This document shows positions 42,582-52,241 of a stretch of 64,000 nucleotides of DNA, piece by piece (the first letter of the stretch is position 1; each line of letters begins with the position of its first letter). The DNA comes from an uncultured Lachnospira sp. (GTDB lineage Bacteria; Bacillota; Clostridia; Lachnospirales; Lachnospiraceae): NCBI GenBank assembly GCA_934359185.1, contig CAKRLE010000013.1, positions 1-64,000 of the forward strand, written 5' to 3'. The position numbers and the translations under genes were made by a program. The notes below the pieces were generated by a model that was not told the DNA's origin, searched no databases, and saw nothing but the letters and a program-made list of their open reading frames with translations.

Positions 42582-44474
42582 TTAATTATTCTCTGGAACC
42601 TGTACAGTTGACTCTACAGGACTGTCAGATGTATCCTGTGGTTCCTCTGATATATCTTTGTATATATTAAGATATGGAAGTATTTCCTCATATATGTCAT
42701 GTGTAAGATTAAGTGCATCATTAGTAGAACCACCTGTTCCATTAGTTCCATATGGTTCATCAATAACAATATACAACACAATCTGAGGATCATTCATAGG
42801 CGCGCATCCTATATATGAAACAACCCATTTATTCTCCGAACGTGGCTGCTTCTGGGCTGTACCCGTCTTACCACCAATTGAATATCCGGTAACACCAGCC
42901 TTCTTAACTAATCCGTTATCAACCGCATTCTTAAGATATTTTCTCATAAGTTCAGATGTCTTTTTTGTTACAGTATATCTTACAAGTGTAGGCTCTATAT
43001 TCTTAACAACCTCACCTGTACTCTTTTCTATCCTCTTCACAACATGTGGCTGGTAATAGCTTCCACCATTGACTACAGATGAAAATGCTGCAGCCATCTG
43101 AATCATATTAACATTAAGATTCTGGCCGAATGAGTTACAGGCTGCATCAAGCACTGTCATATCAGAACCCTTTATAAGACCCGCTTCTTCTCCAGGAAGG
43201 TCAATTCCTGTTTTGCTTCCAAATCCAAGCTGTATCTGATAAGCTGCCATCTTCTTGCCTCCAAGTCTGGATGAAAGCTGTATCATGGCAGGGTTACATG
43301 ACTGCGCAAGTGCATCTGCAAGCGTGATTATTCCATGGCTGCCTTTACTTGACGATACATGGCACTTAATCTTCTCACCGCTTACCTCCTCATACCCTTT
43401 ACAGTTAAACGTATCTCCATCAAACGTAACGCCTTCCTCTAATGCTTCTGCTTCCGTGAATACTTTAAATGTCGAACCTGGCTCATATATATTCGAAACA
43501 CAGTAATTATTCCATAGTGCATACATAGCATTAGTCATATCAACATCTGACATGCCGCTTAATTCTTCTGTCGTATATATCTTAGTCAAATCCCTTGGAT
43601 TATTAAGGTCAAACGATGGGTAATTTACCATTGCAAGAATCTCACCTGAATTTGGATCCATAGCAATAACTGCTGTAGATTTAGAAGGCCGTTCTGCATT
43701 AAGTGCTGCCACTTTCTGCTCTATTACCGACTGCACTTTATAATCAATAGTTGTGACTATATTATTGCCATCCACTGCCTTCTTTTCATTAGTCTGGACT
43801 TCAAGATTCTCACCGACATAGCTGTATGCCATTCCATCCGTTCCTGAAAGCTCATCATTATAATAACTTTCAAGACCTAACTCGCCACCATTAGCTGCAC
43901 TTGCAAAGCCTATAACATCGCATGCAAGTGTATTAAACGGATACTTTCTTATATAGCTGTTCTCAAACCACACGCCTTTAATATCTGGATTATTCTTGGT
44001 ATCTGCCACCATATCCTGAAATTCTTTAATCTGGTCAGATGTAAGTTCCTTTAACAGTTTTTCATACTGACTGTTTGGCTTAGACGCAAGAATTGATTCA
44101 AGATCCGACCTGTTAAGCCCGAAGCACCGCACCAATGCACTCAGTGTAGGCTCCTTATACTTTGAATCAGAAAGTACTGTCTTGGGGTCAAGTATAAGAT
44201 TATACACTTTCTCACTATACGCAAGGATTGTTCCATTCTTATCCTGAATCTGGCCTCTCTTATATGGAATAGTTGTAGAGGTATATGTCTGATGATCCAG
44301 CACTATCTTTGAGTAAGTTTCGCCCGACGTATAATTAATATGTATAATACGTGCTATTATGCCTAAAAAACACACAACAAATACAAAAAAAGCAACGCCA
44401 ACCTTTTTTTGTGTAACTCTCAGCATTGCTTTTTTCTCTCGTAATTTTTTTCTTTTAATATCTTCGCTATTCAT
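42582..44474 (-). CDS. Class B penicillin-binding protein (FtsI/PBP2B type)
   Basis: The protein has 630 residues. Membrane anchor about 24-44; dimerisation domain with KRGQIQDKNGTILAY; transpeptidase motifs EPGSTFKV, AQSCNPAM and IGGKTGTAQ, all canonical. The C-terminal tail after the domain is acidic and Ser/Pro-rich (SEEPQDTSDSPVES), with no PASTA repeats. It directly follows ftsL, the normal place of the divisome transpeptidase. AAGGAAAC ribosome site. Confidence 0.92.
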   Translation of the reverse strand: MNSEDIKRKKLREKKAMLRVTQKKVGVAFFVFVVCFLGIIARIIHINYTSGETYSKIVLDHQTYTSTTIPYKRGQIQDKNGTILAYSEKVYNLILDPKTVLSDSKYKEPTLSALVRCFGLNRSDLESILASKPNSQYEKLLKELTSDQIKEFQDMVADTKNNPDIKGVWFENSYIRKYPFNTLACDVIGFASAANGGELGLESYYNDELSGTDGMAYSYVGENLEVQTNEKKAVDGNNIVTTIDYKVQSVIEQKVAALNAERPSKSTAVIAMDPNSGEILAMVNYPSFDLNNPRDLTKIYTTEELSGMSDVDMTNAMYALWNNYCVSNIYEPGSTFKVFTEAEALEEGVTFDGDTFNCKGYEEVSGEKIKCHVSSSKGSHGIITLADALAQSCNPAMIQLSSRLGGKKMAAYQIQLGFGSKTGIDLPGEEAGLIKGSDMTVLDAACNSFGQNLNVNMIQMAAAFSSVVNGGSYYQPHVVKRIEKSTGEVVKNIEPTLVRYTVTKKTSELMRKYLKNAVDNGLVKKAGVTGYSIGGKTGTAQKQPRSENKWVVSYIGCAPMNDPQIVLYIVIDEPYGTNGTGGSTNDALNLTHDIYEEILPYLNIYKDISEEPQDTSDSPVESTVQVPENN

Positions 44475-44495
44475 AATCAGTTTCCTTATCTGTGA

Positions 44496-45029
44496 TTACC
44501 TGGCAGATGGAATATCCTTATACTGCTTAACATATTCACTTGTAGCAGAATCATATGTAATAACCTGGTTTCTGTCAGGATATATCATACCAAGTTCATT
44601 AACTGCTGTGTCAAATATAAGCTCATAATCAATACTGGTATTGATTTCGACCTCTCTCTCATCATTCTCATTAGTTATCTCGTTAAGCTTTGTCTGTAAC
44701 TGTGTAACAGTATTCTGATTACCCTGGACTGCTGACTGGATATTAAGATACTGTACGCACATAATAAATATAGTAACTACTATAGCAGATACGCCAAGTG
44801 TATACAGGAAATTAACCTTATTAGCCCTGCGGATTCTCCTGTTATTTAAACGTTCCTGTCTTAAAGCTTCTTCATCTCTTCTTACAGGTGCTTTTTTTCT
44901 TGCAGGAGCAGCCTTTTTTGCTGGTGCTGCCTGTGATTCCTGCTGTGGTACAGAGACCGCATTGCCATACACATATGGATTAGTATTTCTTGTCATCATC
45001 GCCTTGTTAAAATCAATACTACTAGCCAT
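44496..45029 (-). CDS. ftsL: Cell division protein FtsL (septum formation initiator-like)
   Basis: The protein has 177 residues. I start at ATG 45029 (MASSID), downstream of GGGGGAGG; the ATG at 45065 lies in the end of rsmH. A basic, Ala/Lys/Arg-rich cytoplasmic region (AAPAKKAAPARKKAPVRRDEE) is followed by one membrane span near 82-103 (TLGVSAIVVTIFIMCV) and a coiled-coil stretch (NTVTQLQTKLNEITNEND). Topology and position between rsmH and the PBP gene identify it; sequence similarity in FtsL is weak by nature. Confidence 0.85.
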   Translation of the reverse strand: MASSIDFNKAMMTRNTNPYVYGNAVSVPQQESQAAPAKKAAPARKKAPVRRDEEALRQERLNNRRIRRANKVNFLYTLGVSAIVVTIFIMCVQYLNIQSAVQGNQNTVTQLQTKLNEITNENDEREVEINTSIDYELIFDTAVNELGMIYPDRNQVITYDSATSEYVKQYKDIPSAR

Positions 45030-45051
45030 CCTTTGGCGTCCTCCCCCTACA

Positions 45052-45987
45052 TTATATTTTCTCAAAGACTCTTAATTTAGAACTCTTTGATCTTTTGTTC
45101 TCATTAAGCTCCTCCTCTGATGGAAGAACTGGCTTTCTTGTGATAACCTTCCCCTTAGAAACCTTGCCACATACGCACACCGGAAAATCTGGTGGGCATG
45201 TACATGGATTCTCATTATTCTTAAATCGTGTCTTAACAATCCTGTCTTCCAATGAATGGAATGTTATGATACATATCCTGCCTTTTGGATTAAGCCTGTC
45301 TATCATCATGTCTATAGAATTCTCAAGCACATCAAGTTCATGGTTAAGCTCAATTCTTATCGCCTGATAAGTTTTCTTAGATGGATGTCCTCCTACTGCA
45401 CGGCACTTCATAGGAATTGCAGCCTTGATTATCTCATTGAGCTGGAATGTTGTTGTTATCTCTTCATTCTGCCTTGCCGTAACTATATGCTTGGCAATGT
45501 TCTTGGCGAACTTATCCTCACCATAATCTCTTATAATTCTATAAAGGTCATATTCACTATAACCATTAATAATATCTTTTGCTGTGAGTGTCTGTCTCTG
45601 ATCCATGCGCATATCAAGAGGTGCATCTGCTTTATATGTGAAGCCCCTCTCTGCTGTATCAAGCTGGTATGACGACACACCCAGATCCAGTATTATTCCG
45701 TCAACTTTATCAATTCCAAGTTCATCAAGTACGAGATTCATATTGCAGTAATTATTTCTTACTATTGTCACTCTTGATGAAAATTCCTGCAGTCTCTCTG
45801 TTGCTGCCCTGATAGCATCCTCATCCTGATCAATTCCTATAAGTCTTCCATTATCTGAAAGTCTCTTTGCAATCTCATATGAATGGCCACCTCCGCCGAG
45901 TGTTCCATCAACATATATACCATCAGGTTTAATATTAAGATTGTCTATTGTCTCATCCAGTAAAACTGACTTATGTCTGAATTCCAT
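45052..45987 (-). CDS. rsmH: 16S rRNA (cytosine1402-N4)-methyltransferase RsmH
   Basis: The protein has 311 residues, standard length. Motifs: [25 protein letters not shown] (SAM site), [23 protein letters not shown] and [17 protein letters not shown]-terminal [16 protein letters not shown] and [13 protein letters not shown]. Methylates C1402 in the ribosomal P site. AAGGGGTGATGG site. Second gene of the division cluster. Confidence 0.97.
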   Translation of the reverse strand: MEFRHKSVLLDETIDNLNIKPDGIYVDGTLGGGGHSYEIAKRLSDNGRLIGIDQDEDAIRAATERLQEFSSRVTIVRNNYCNMNLVLDELGIDKVDGIILDLGVSSYQLDTAERGFTYKADAPLDMRMDQRQTLTAKDIINGYSEYDLYRIIRDYGEDKFAKNIAKHIVTARQNEEITTTFQLNEIIKAAIPMKCRAVGGHPSKKTYQAIRIELNHELDVLENSIDMMIDRLNPKGRICIITFHSLEDRIVKTRFKNNENPCTCPPDFPVCVCGKVSKGKVITRKPVLPSEEELNENKRSKSSKLRVFEKI

Positions 45988-46015
45988 ACCATCACCCCTT
46001 ATCAGATATCAAAAT

Positions 46016-46453
46016 CTATATACTGAATCCAAGGTTCTCCATGTTCTCAGCAACTTCATCCATATCAGTATCGTACGTATTAACTGACTCTTCCCAGACC
46101 TCTTTACTCCATATCTCAATCCGGCTTGCGACTCCAACTAATACCACATCTTTCTCAAGCTTTGCAAATTCCCTTAATACCTGTGGTAAAAGTATTCTTC
46201 CCTGTTTATCTACTTCACAGGCTGCTGCTCCAGCCAGGAAGAATCTTGTAAATTGTCTGGCGTTCTTGTTGGTAAGTGGGAGAGTCCTTAACTTCTCTTC
46301 AAAAGCGTTCCATTCGGAATTGGAATACACAAACAAGCATCCATCAAGGCCTTTAGTCACTACGAATTCGTCACCAAGTGCCTCACGAAATTTAGCTGGA
46401 ACAATCAGACGCCCTTTAGCGTCAATGGTATGATTGTATTCACCCATAAACAT
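46016..46453 (-). CDS. mraZ: Transcriptional regulator MraZ
   Basis: The protein has 145 residues. I start at ATG 46453 ([11 protein letters not shown]) with TGGAGG upstream. Two SpoVT/AbrB-like halves each carry the DxxxR motif: [16 protein letters not shown] and [16 protein letters not shown]. MraZ forms rings and binds repeated GTGG boxes upstream of its own operon, repressing it. Four such boxes lie directly upstream (46471-46510). Confidence 0.97.
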   Translation of the reverse strand: MFMGEYNHTIDAKGRLIVPAKFREALGDEFVVTKGLDGCLFVYSNSEWNAFEEKLRTLPLTNKNARQFTRFFLAGAAACEVDKQGRILLPQVLREFAKLEKDVVLVGVASRIEIWSKEVWEESVNTYDTDMDEVAENMENLGFSI

Positions 46454-46470
46454 AAATTTCGTCCTCCATC

Positions 46471-46510
46471 TACCACTTTCAACCACTTGCTACCACTTTC
46501 AACCACTTTA
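46471..46510 (-). promoter_or_regulatory. Four phased MraZ boxes upstream of mraZ
   Basis: Four exact 10-bp units follow each other: GAAAGTGGTA (46471-46480), GCAAGTGGTT, GAAAGTGGTA and TAAAGTGGTT (46501-46510), read on the minus strand. The core AAGTGG with one-turn spacing matches MraZ operators described in other bacteria. A TATAAA -10 candidate lies just upstream (46524-46519). Confidence 0.88.
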
Positions 46511-46555
46511 GTGTCAATTTTATACTTATTTAATATAAATTTCAACCCTTTTTTG

Positions 46556-46603
46556 CAAAAAAATAATGGGCAGAAGCCAGATTTTATCTAGCTTCCGCCC
46601 ATT
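46556..46603 (-). terminator. Rho-independent terminator of ychF
   Basis: AATGGGC-GAAGC-AGAT pairs with its inverted copy around a short loop (46565-46603), followed on the minus strand by A and seven T's (46557-46563 area). A clear terminator that also insulates the mraZ promoter. Confidence 0.88.
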
Positions 46604-46652
46604 TATACACCATGTAGTGCTGCATGGTACTAGTACCACATTATGTAGGTTA

Positions 46653-47750
46653 TTATACATTAAATCTGAATAAAATTACATCGCCATCTTTAACAACGTA
46701 ATCTTTACCTTCCATTCTTACTAATCCCTTCTCTTTAGCGGCATTGTAAGAACCACAGTCAAGTAAATCCTGATAATAGACAACCTCAGCTTTGATGAAT
46801 CCTCTCTCGAAATCACTATGGATTTTACCAGCTGCCTGAGGGGCTTTAGTACCCTTAGTAATTGTCCATGCTCTTGTCTCTGTCTCACCTGCTGTAAGGT
46901 AACTTATAAGTCCAAGAAGTGAATAGCTCGCTGATATAAGCTTATCAAGACCTGATGAGCTGATTCCAAGATCTTCTAAGAACATCTTCTTCTCGTCATC
47001 ATCCAGTTCAGATATCTCCTGCTCAATCTGTGCACAGATAACGAATACGCCACAGTGCTCCTTCTCTGCGAACTCTCTTACCGCTGCTACATATTTATTG
47101 TCAGCACCATCATCTGCGAGGTCATCCTCTGTAACATTAGCTGCAAATATAACAGGCTTAGCTGTAAGAAGGTTATACTCCTTCATAAGTGCCTCTTCAT
47201 CTTCATCTGCAAGCTCAAAATTCTTTGCAAGATTGCCTGCCTCAAGATATGCTATAAGTCTCTCAAGAAGGTCAACTTCCTTTGCAATATCCTTATTGTT
47301 ATATGCTGCCTTTTTCTGCTTTGCAAGTCTTCTCTCAAGGACTTCCATATCAGAGAATATAAGCTCAAGATTAATTGTCTCTATGTCACGGAGTGGGTCA
47401 ATATTTCCCTCTACATGAACTATGTTAGTATTCTCAAAACATCTTACAACATGTACGATTGCATCAACTTCTCTGATGTTAGCAAGGAACTGGTTGCCAA
47501 GTCCTTCACCCTTGGATGCTCCCTTTACAAGTCCTGCTATATCAACGAACTCGATAACCGCTGGTGTTATCTTAGCTGAATTATATAATGCAGCAAGCTT
47601 GTCAAGTCTCTCATCTGGTACTGTAACAACGCCGACATTAGGGTCGATTGTACAGAATGGATAGTTTGCTGACTCCGCTCCTGCCTTAGTAAGTGAATTA
47701 AATAATGTGCTCTTTCCTACGTTAGGAAGACCAACGATACCGAGTTTCAT
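46653..47750 (-). CDS. ychF: Redox-regulated ATPase/GTPase YchF (OLA1 family)
   Basis: The protein has 365 residues, the family length. Start ATG 47750 with AAAGGAG. Motifs: [15 protein letters not shown] (G1), [32 protein letters not shown] (G3 region), and FAANV in place of the NKxD motif, which explains the ATP preference known for YchF. The C-terminal TGS domain is present ([17 protein letters not shown]). Ribosome-associated translational regulator. Monocistronic. Confidence 0.96.
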   Translation of the reverse strand: MKLGIVGLPNVGKSTLFNSLTKAGAESANYPFCTIDPNVGVVTVPDERLDKLAALYNSAKITPAVIEFVDIAGLVKGASKGEGLGNQFLANIREVDAIVHVVRCFENTNIVHVEGNIDPLRDIETINLELIFSDMEVLERRLAKQKKAAYNNKDIAKEVDLLERLIAYLEAGNLAKNFELADEDEEALMKEYNLLTAKPVIFAANVTEDDLADDGADNKYVAAVREFAEKEHCGVFVICAQIEQEISELDDDEKKMFLEDLGISSSGLDKLISASYSLLGLISYLTAGETETRAWTITKGTKAPQAAGKIHSDFERGFIKAEVVYYQDLLDCGSYNAAKEKGLVRMEGKDYVVKDGDVILFRFNV

Positions 47751-47845
47751 ATCTTTATCTCCTTTATATCCATGTATTGTTCTGATAACATAATTTAGTA
47801 TTATACTACACGAGTACTCTAATCTCAATCTAAAAATGTATCCTG

Positions 47846-48502
47846 CTAAATTGTACTCATAACGCCCTTAAAATCAGATACATTCTCTGCCGCATCACCG
47901 CCAAATATAGCTGAACCTGCAACTATTACATTGGCACCGGCTTCAAGCACTGACAGCAGATTATCGACATTGATTCCACCATCAACCTCTATATCGAAGT
48001 TAAGTCCTAATTCATCTCTTAACTTCTTAACCTCTCTTAATTTATCAAGAGAACTTACTATGAACTTCTGTCCGCCGAATCCCGGATTAACGCTCATGAC
48101 AAGTACCATATCTACCATATGCATATATGGCTTGATTGCAGATACCGGTGTGTCCGGATTAAGTGTTATTCCAGCTTTAACTCCTGCTGCCTTAATCTTT
48201 TCGATAGTTGCCACAACGTCAGAACATGCCTCAACATGAACAGTTATTATATCTGCCCCGGTCTTAACAAATTCATCTATATACCTTATAGGCTCATTAA
48301 TCATAAGATGTACATCAAATACCTTATCTGTCACCTTTCTGACAGACTTTATCACTGGCATTCCAAAAGAAATACTTGGAACAAATAATCCATCCATAAC
48401 ATCTACATGAACATATTCTGCCCCTGCTTCATCTATTGTTTTGATTTCTTCTCCAAGTCTTGCAAAATCTGCAGACAATATAGAAGGTGATAAAATGTTC
48501 AT
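47846..48502 (-). CDS. rpe: Ribulose-phosphate 3-epimerase
   Basis: The protein has 218 residues, a full TIM barrel. LSPSILSADFARL, YVHVDVMDGLFVPSISFGMPV (metal His and Asp), FDVHLMI, ADIITVHVEA, VLVMSVNPGFGGQKF and FDIEVDGGIN are all present. Interconverts ribulose-5-P and xylulose-5-P. It is the last gene of the priA-to-rpe operon, 2 bases after rsgA. Confidence 0.97.
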   Translation of the reverse strand: MNILSPSILSADFARLGEEIKTIDEAGAEYVHVDVMDGLFVPSISFGMPVIKSVRKVTDKVFDVHLMINEPIRYIDEFVKTGADIITVHVEACSDVVATIEKIKAAGVKAGITLNPDTPVSAIKPYMHMVDMVLVMSVNPGFGGQKFIVSSLDKLREVKKLRDELGLNFDIEVDGGINVDNLLSVLEAGANVIVAGSAIFGGDAAENVSDFKGVMSTI

Positions 48503-48504
48503 CT

Positions 48505-49383
48505 CTAATACTTTACCTTTCTTTTCAATTCATCATAAAGACATATATAACTGTCATATCTTTCTTTGCTTATAGTACCATCACTCACCGCCTGCTTAAC
48601 TGCACAGTCAGGTTCATTGACATGCACACATCCGTTAAATCTGCACGTTCCCTCATACTCTGTAAACTCTGGCACATAAAATCTTAATTCCTGCGCTTCA
48701 ACATCTGGCAGGATAAGTGATGTAAATCCTGGTGTGTCACATACATATGAATCCTCACACATACAGAATATCTCTGAATGTCTTGTTGTATGCCTTCCTC
48801 TTCCTATACGGCTCACGTCACCAGTCTCCATTTTAGATTCTTCCAGAAGATAATTAGTTAGTGACGACTTACCTACGCCTGATGGTCCTGCAAGAATTGT
48901 TGTCTTTCCTTTAAGAACAGCTTTTACTTCTTCAAGTCCGCTCTGGTCAAGTGTACTTGAAAACATAATCCGGCATCCACACCCGGCATATATATTCCTT
49001 ATACGCTCACACTCTGCATCATCCACAAGGTCAGACTTGTTAAACAATATTATAGTTGGAACGCTCTGATAATCCATCATAATAAGGAATCTGTCTAAAA
49101 GATTAAGATTAGGCTGTGGATTTGCGATTGAAAATACAACAAGTGCCTGGTCAACATTGGCTGCTGCCGGTCTTATAAGTTCATTTTTTCTTGGAAGTAT
49201 ATCTGTAATATTGCCAGTTTTCTCTTCTTCATCCAGAACCTCTATAACAACATCATCACCAACCAGTGGCTTTACCTGATTCTTTCTGAATATTCCCTTG
49301 GCTTTACACTCATATACACCAAGGGAATCAACATAGACATAATAAAATCCTGCAATTCCCTTGATTATCTTACCCTTGCTCAT
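48505..49383 (-). CDS. rsgA: Ribosome small subunit-dependent GTPase RsgA
   Basis: The protein has 292 residues. Circularly permuted GTPase: G4 (FNKSDL) precedes G1 (LAGPSGVGKSSLTNYL), then G3 (VCDTPGFTS). N-terminal OB fold; C-terminal zinc site CRFNGCVHVNEPDCAVK (Cys, His, Cys). Late 30S assembly factor. Ribosome site GGAGACTG. Standard neighbour of prkC and rpe. Confidence 0.96.
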   Translation of the reverse strand: MSKGKIIKGIAGFYYVYVDSLGVYECKAKGIFRKNQVKPLVGDDVVIEVLDEEEKTGNITDILPRKNELIRPAAANVDQALVVFSIANPQPNLNLLDRFLIMMDYQSVPTIILFNKSDLVDDAECERIRNIYAGCGCRIMFSSTLDQSGLEEVKAVLKGKTTILAGPSGVGKSSLTNYLLEESKMETGDVSRIGRGRHTTRHSEIFCMCEDSYVCDTPGFTSLILPDVEAQELRFYVPEFTEYEGTCRFNGCVHVNEPDCAVKQAVSDGTISKERYDSYICLYDELKRKVKY

Positions 49384-49414
49384 ATATCAGTCTCCATATT
49401 GCAAGTTCATAGTA

Positions 49415-51469
49415 TTAATTATTAGTGCTCTTAGTTGTTGCACTGTTAGAAGCTTTAGTTGTACCTGATGTCGAAGAAGTCGTCGCTTGTGTTGAACTTG
49501 AGTTACCTGATTTCTTTACATTAATTGTAACTGTAGCTCCCGCTGCAACCTTATCTCCTGCCTTTACAGACTGTCCGAATACATATCCTTCTTTTACATT
49601 GCCTGCTGATGACTGGTATGACACCTTACAGTTGATTCCAAGCTCTGTAAGCTTAGCCTTGGCATCTGCCTCTGTAAGTCCGACAACATTAGGAACTGTA
49701 GCTGATTTAGCCTCTTCCTTTCCCTCACTTACTGTTATAGTAACAGTAGCACCAGGAGTAGTTGCACTTGATGCAGATGGAGACTGGCTTATAACCTTTC
49801 CTGCCTCAACAGTATCACTATATGATTTCTTGACACTTACCTTAAATCCGGCTGACTCTATTGCATTAGATGCCTCAACCTGATCAATTCCAATAACATT
49901 AGGTACTGTAACACTGTCAGGACCAGAACTTATTGAAAGCGTTATTGTTGTATTCTTATTAACCTTAGTTCCTGCCGTTGTTCCCTGTGATATAATTTTG
50001 CCCTCAGGTATTGTTGATGATGCCTGCTTAACTGCTTTATATCCAAGGTTAACTGCATTAAGAGCCTCTTTTGCTTCTTCCTCTGTCTTGCCAACAAGAC
50101 TAGGAACTGTTACTTTGTCCTTATCCTTATCTGATGACTGTGCTGTTGCCTTAGTTGTTGAAACTGCTGTTGTAGTCTCCTGCTCTGTTCCTGAACCAAA
50201 TCCACCACCTGCAAATAACTTCACAGCAACTGCAACTGTTATGATAACAATAAGAGCAACTATACCTATTCCGATATACATAATAGCCTTATCAAGCTTA
50301 TCATTGCCCTCGTCATCTATATCATCATCATCAAACTCATCAAACTCATCATCATCATCATCATCAAGAAGCTCATCATCTGGCTCTCTTCTTCTCTTAG
50401 ATTTAGATGCAGGCTTTGGTCTGCCTGTGTCATCATCATCGTCCTCTATCAGAAGGCTGCTCAATTCCTGATCTGCCTTGTCGTCCGCTACTTTATCTAT
50501 AACATCTTCCTTTACTGGTGCTACAGGACGTACCATCTTTCTTGAAGATACATCTTTGACATCAACTTCCTCTACAGCAAGCTCATGTGCCTGATTATCA
50601 GATGCATTCCTGCCATATGAAGGTGCCATTGAAACAAAATCTTCATCTGGCATTACAAGTGATTTCTTAAGATCTGTTATCAGATCTGATGCATTCTGAT
50701 ATCTTCTCTCTGTCTTTTTCTGGGCACACTTTAATATTATTTTGTCAATGCTTATAGGAACACCGTCAACTATAGATGATGGCGCTGGAATATCATCCTG
50801 TATATGCTGTACAGCAACAGAAACTGTTGAATCACCATCAAACGGTACTGTACCTGTTATCATTTCAAACAATGTTATACCAAATGAATATATATCACTT
50901 CTTTCATCTGAATAACCGCCTCTTGCCTGCTCCGGACTGATATAATGTACAGAACCCATTGCCGCAGATGAATTAATTGTACTTGAAGATGCTGCCTTGG
51001 CAATGCCAAAATCAGTAACCTTTACCTTTCCATCCTTAGATATAATAATATTCTGTGGCTTAATGTCTCTGTGGACAATATGATGGCTGTGGGCTGCTTC
51101 CATACCCTTTGCAACCTGTATAGCTATGCTGACAGCTTCTTTATATGGAATTCTGCCACGCTTTTCAATATATCTTTTGAGAGTAATCCCCTCTACCAGC
51201 TCCATAACGATATAATAGATCCCATCTTCATCACCAACATCATACACATTAACAATATTAGGGTGTGTGAGTCCCGCTGCTGACTGTGCTTCTGCACGGA
51301 ACTTGGATACAAATGTCTTATCCTCGCTAAATTCTTTCTTTAAGACCTTGATAGCTACATATCTGTTAAGCTTATGGCATTTTGCCTTGTATACGTCAGA
51401 CATTCCGCCAGTGCCAATCTGTTCTAATATTTCATATCTATCAGCCAAAAACATTCCTTTTCTTAACAT
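49415..51469 (-). CDS. prkC: PASTA-domain serine/threonine protein kinase PrkC
   Basis: The protein has about 684 residues. Start taken at ATG 51469 (MLRKGMFLADRYEIL), the position where relatives begin; the ATG at 51490 adds seven residues. Kinase domain 10-270: IGTGGMSDVYKAK, YVAIKVLK, HRDIKPQNI, DFGIAKA and GSVHYISPEQARGGYSDERSDIYS. The juxtamembrane region has acidic runs of Asp (340-400). One membrane span near 405-425 (IGIGIVALIVIITVAVAV). Three PASTA domains (VTVPSLVGK..., VTVPNVIGI..., ATVPNVVGL...) bind muropeptides outside. The tail is Ser/Thr-rich. It senses cell-wall fragments and phosphorylates division, wall and translation proteins; Stp opposes it. Confidence 0.95.
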   Translation of the reverse strand: MLRKGMFLADRYEILEQIGTGGMSDVYKAKCHKLNRYVAIKVLKKEFSEDKTFVSKFRAEAQSAAGLTHPNIVNVYDVGDEDGIYYIVMELVEGITLKRYIEKRGRIPYKEAVSIAIQVAKGMEAAHSHHIVHRDIKPQNIIISKDGKVKVTDFGIAKAASSSTINSSAAMGSVHYISPEQARGGYSDERSDIYSFGITLFEMITGTVPFDGDSTVSVAVQHIQDDIPAPSSIVDGVPISIDKIILKCAQKKTERRYQNASDLITDLKKSLVMPDEDFVSMAPSYGRNASDNQAHELAVEEVDVKDVSSRKMVRPVAPVKEDVIDKVADDKADQELSSLLIEDDDDDTGRPKPASKSKRRREPDDELLDDDDDDEFDEFDDDDIDDEGNDKLDKAIMYIGIGIVALIVIITVAVAVKLFAGGGFGSGTEQETTTAVSTTKATAQSSDKDKDKVTVPSLVGKTEEEAKEALNAVNLGYKAVKQASSTIPEGKIISQGTTAGTKVNKNTTITLSISSGPDSVTVPNVIGIDQVEASNAIESAGFKVSVKKSYSDTVEAGKVISQSPSASSATTPGATVTITVSEGKEEAKSATVPNVVGLTEADAKAKLTELGINCKVSYQSSAGNVKEGYVFGQSVKAGDKVAAGATVTINVKKSGNSSSTQATTSSTSGTTKASNSATTKSTNN

Positions 51470-51511
51470 ATTTAAAATAACCCTTTCCATCTATGAATAA
51501 CAACAATCCTG

Positions 51512-52231
51512 TCACTGTTTAACGATAACTACTGATATATTATCTTTACCACCATTATCATTAGCCGTGCTGATAAGTATTCTGGCAGCCTCCTCTATAT
51601 CAGGATTTGATTTCACTATCTGTAGAATCTGCTCGTCATCTACCATATTAGATAATCCATCTGAACACATAAGTACTATATCGTCAGGCTTTAGTTCTAC
51701 CGAGAACATCTCAGCCTCAACGTGGCGTTCCCCGCCTATCGCCCTTGTTATTATATTTTTTCTTGTGTCAATTCTGGCATCAGCCCTGTCAAGCTGGCCA
51801 CTGATAACCATCTCTTCTACTAAAGAATGATCCCTTGTTATCTGTATTATATCATCACCGATAATGTACAATCTGCTGTCACCCACATTAGCAACCTTTA
51901 GTACATTATTGAATATCGTTGCAACTACAAGAGTTGTTCCCATTCCCGCGTAATCTTCTGACTCAGCAGCCTTATTGATTACCTCTTCATTCGCTTTGAT
52001 AATCGTATCGTTGATAAGCGTTATATAATCCCTTCCATTTGATTTTGACAACTGGCTTGTAACACTGTCAACTGTAAGACGCGAAGCTATATCTCCAGCC
52101 TTATGTCCTCCCATTCCATCTGCCACTATGAACAGGTTAGGAAGACTTCCAATAGGTTCAACACTGCTATACACACAATCCTGATTAATCTCTCTTATTC
52201 TGCCTACATCCGTAGCCGCAACCGCTCTCAT
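51512..52231 (-). CDS. stp: PP2C-type serine/threonine phosphatase Stp/PrpC
   Basis: The protein has 239 residues. Metal-binding motifs of PP2C: IREINQDCVY, FIVADGMGGHKAGDIASRL, GMGTTLVVA, VGDSRLY, DIVLMCSDGLSNMV and NGGKDNISVVIV. It removes phosphate from targets of PrkC, whose gene follows 21-42 bases downstream. GGAGGAAT site. Confidence 0.96.
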   Translation of the reverse strand: MRAVAATDVGRIREINQDCVYSSVEPIGSLPNLFIVADGMGGHKAGDIASRLTVDSVTSQLSKSNGRDYITLINDTIIKANEEVINKAAESEDYAGMGTTLVVATIFNNVLKVANVGDSRLYIIGDDIIQITRDHSLVEEMVISGQLDRADARIDTRKNIITRAIGGERHVEAEMFSVELKPDDIVLMCSDGLSNMVDDEQILQIVKSNPDIEEAARILISTANDNGGKDNISVVIVKQ

Positions 52232-52241
52232 TATTCCTCCA

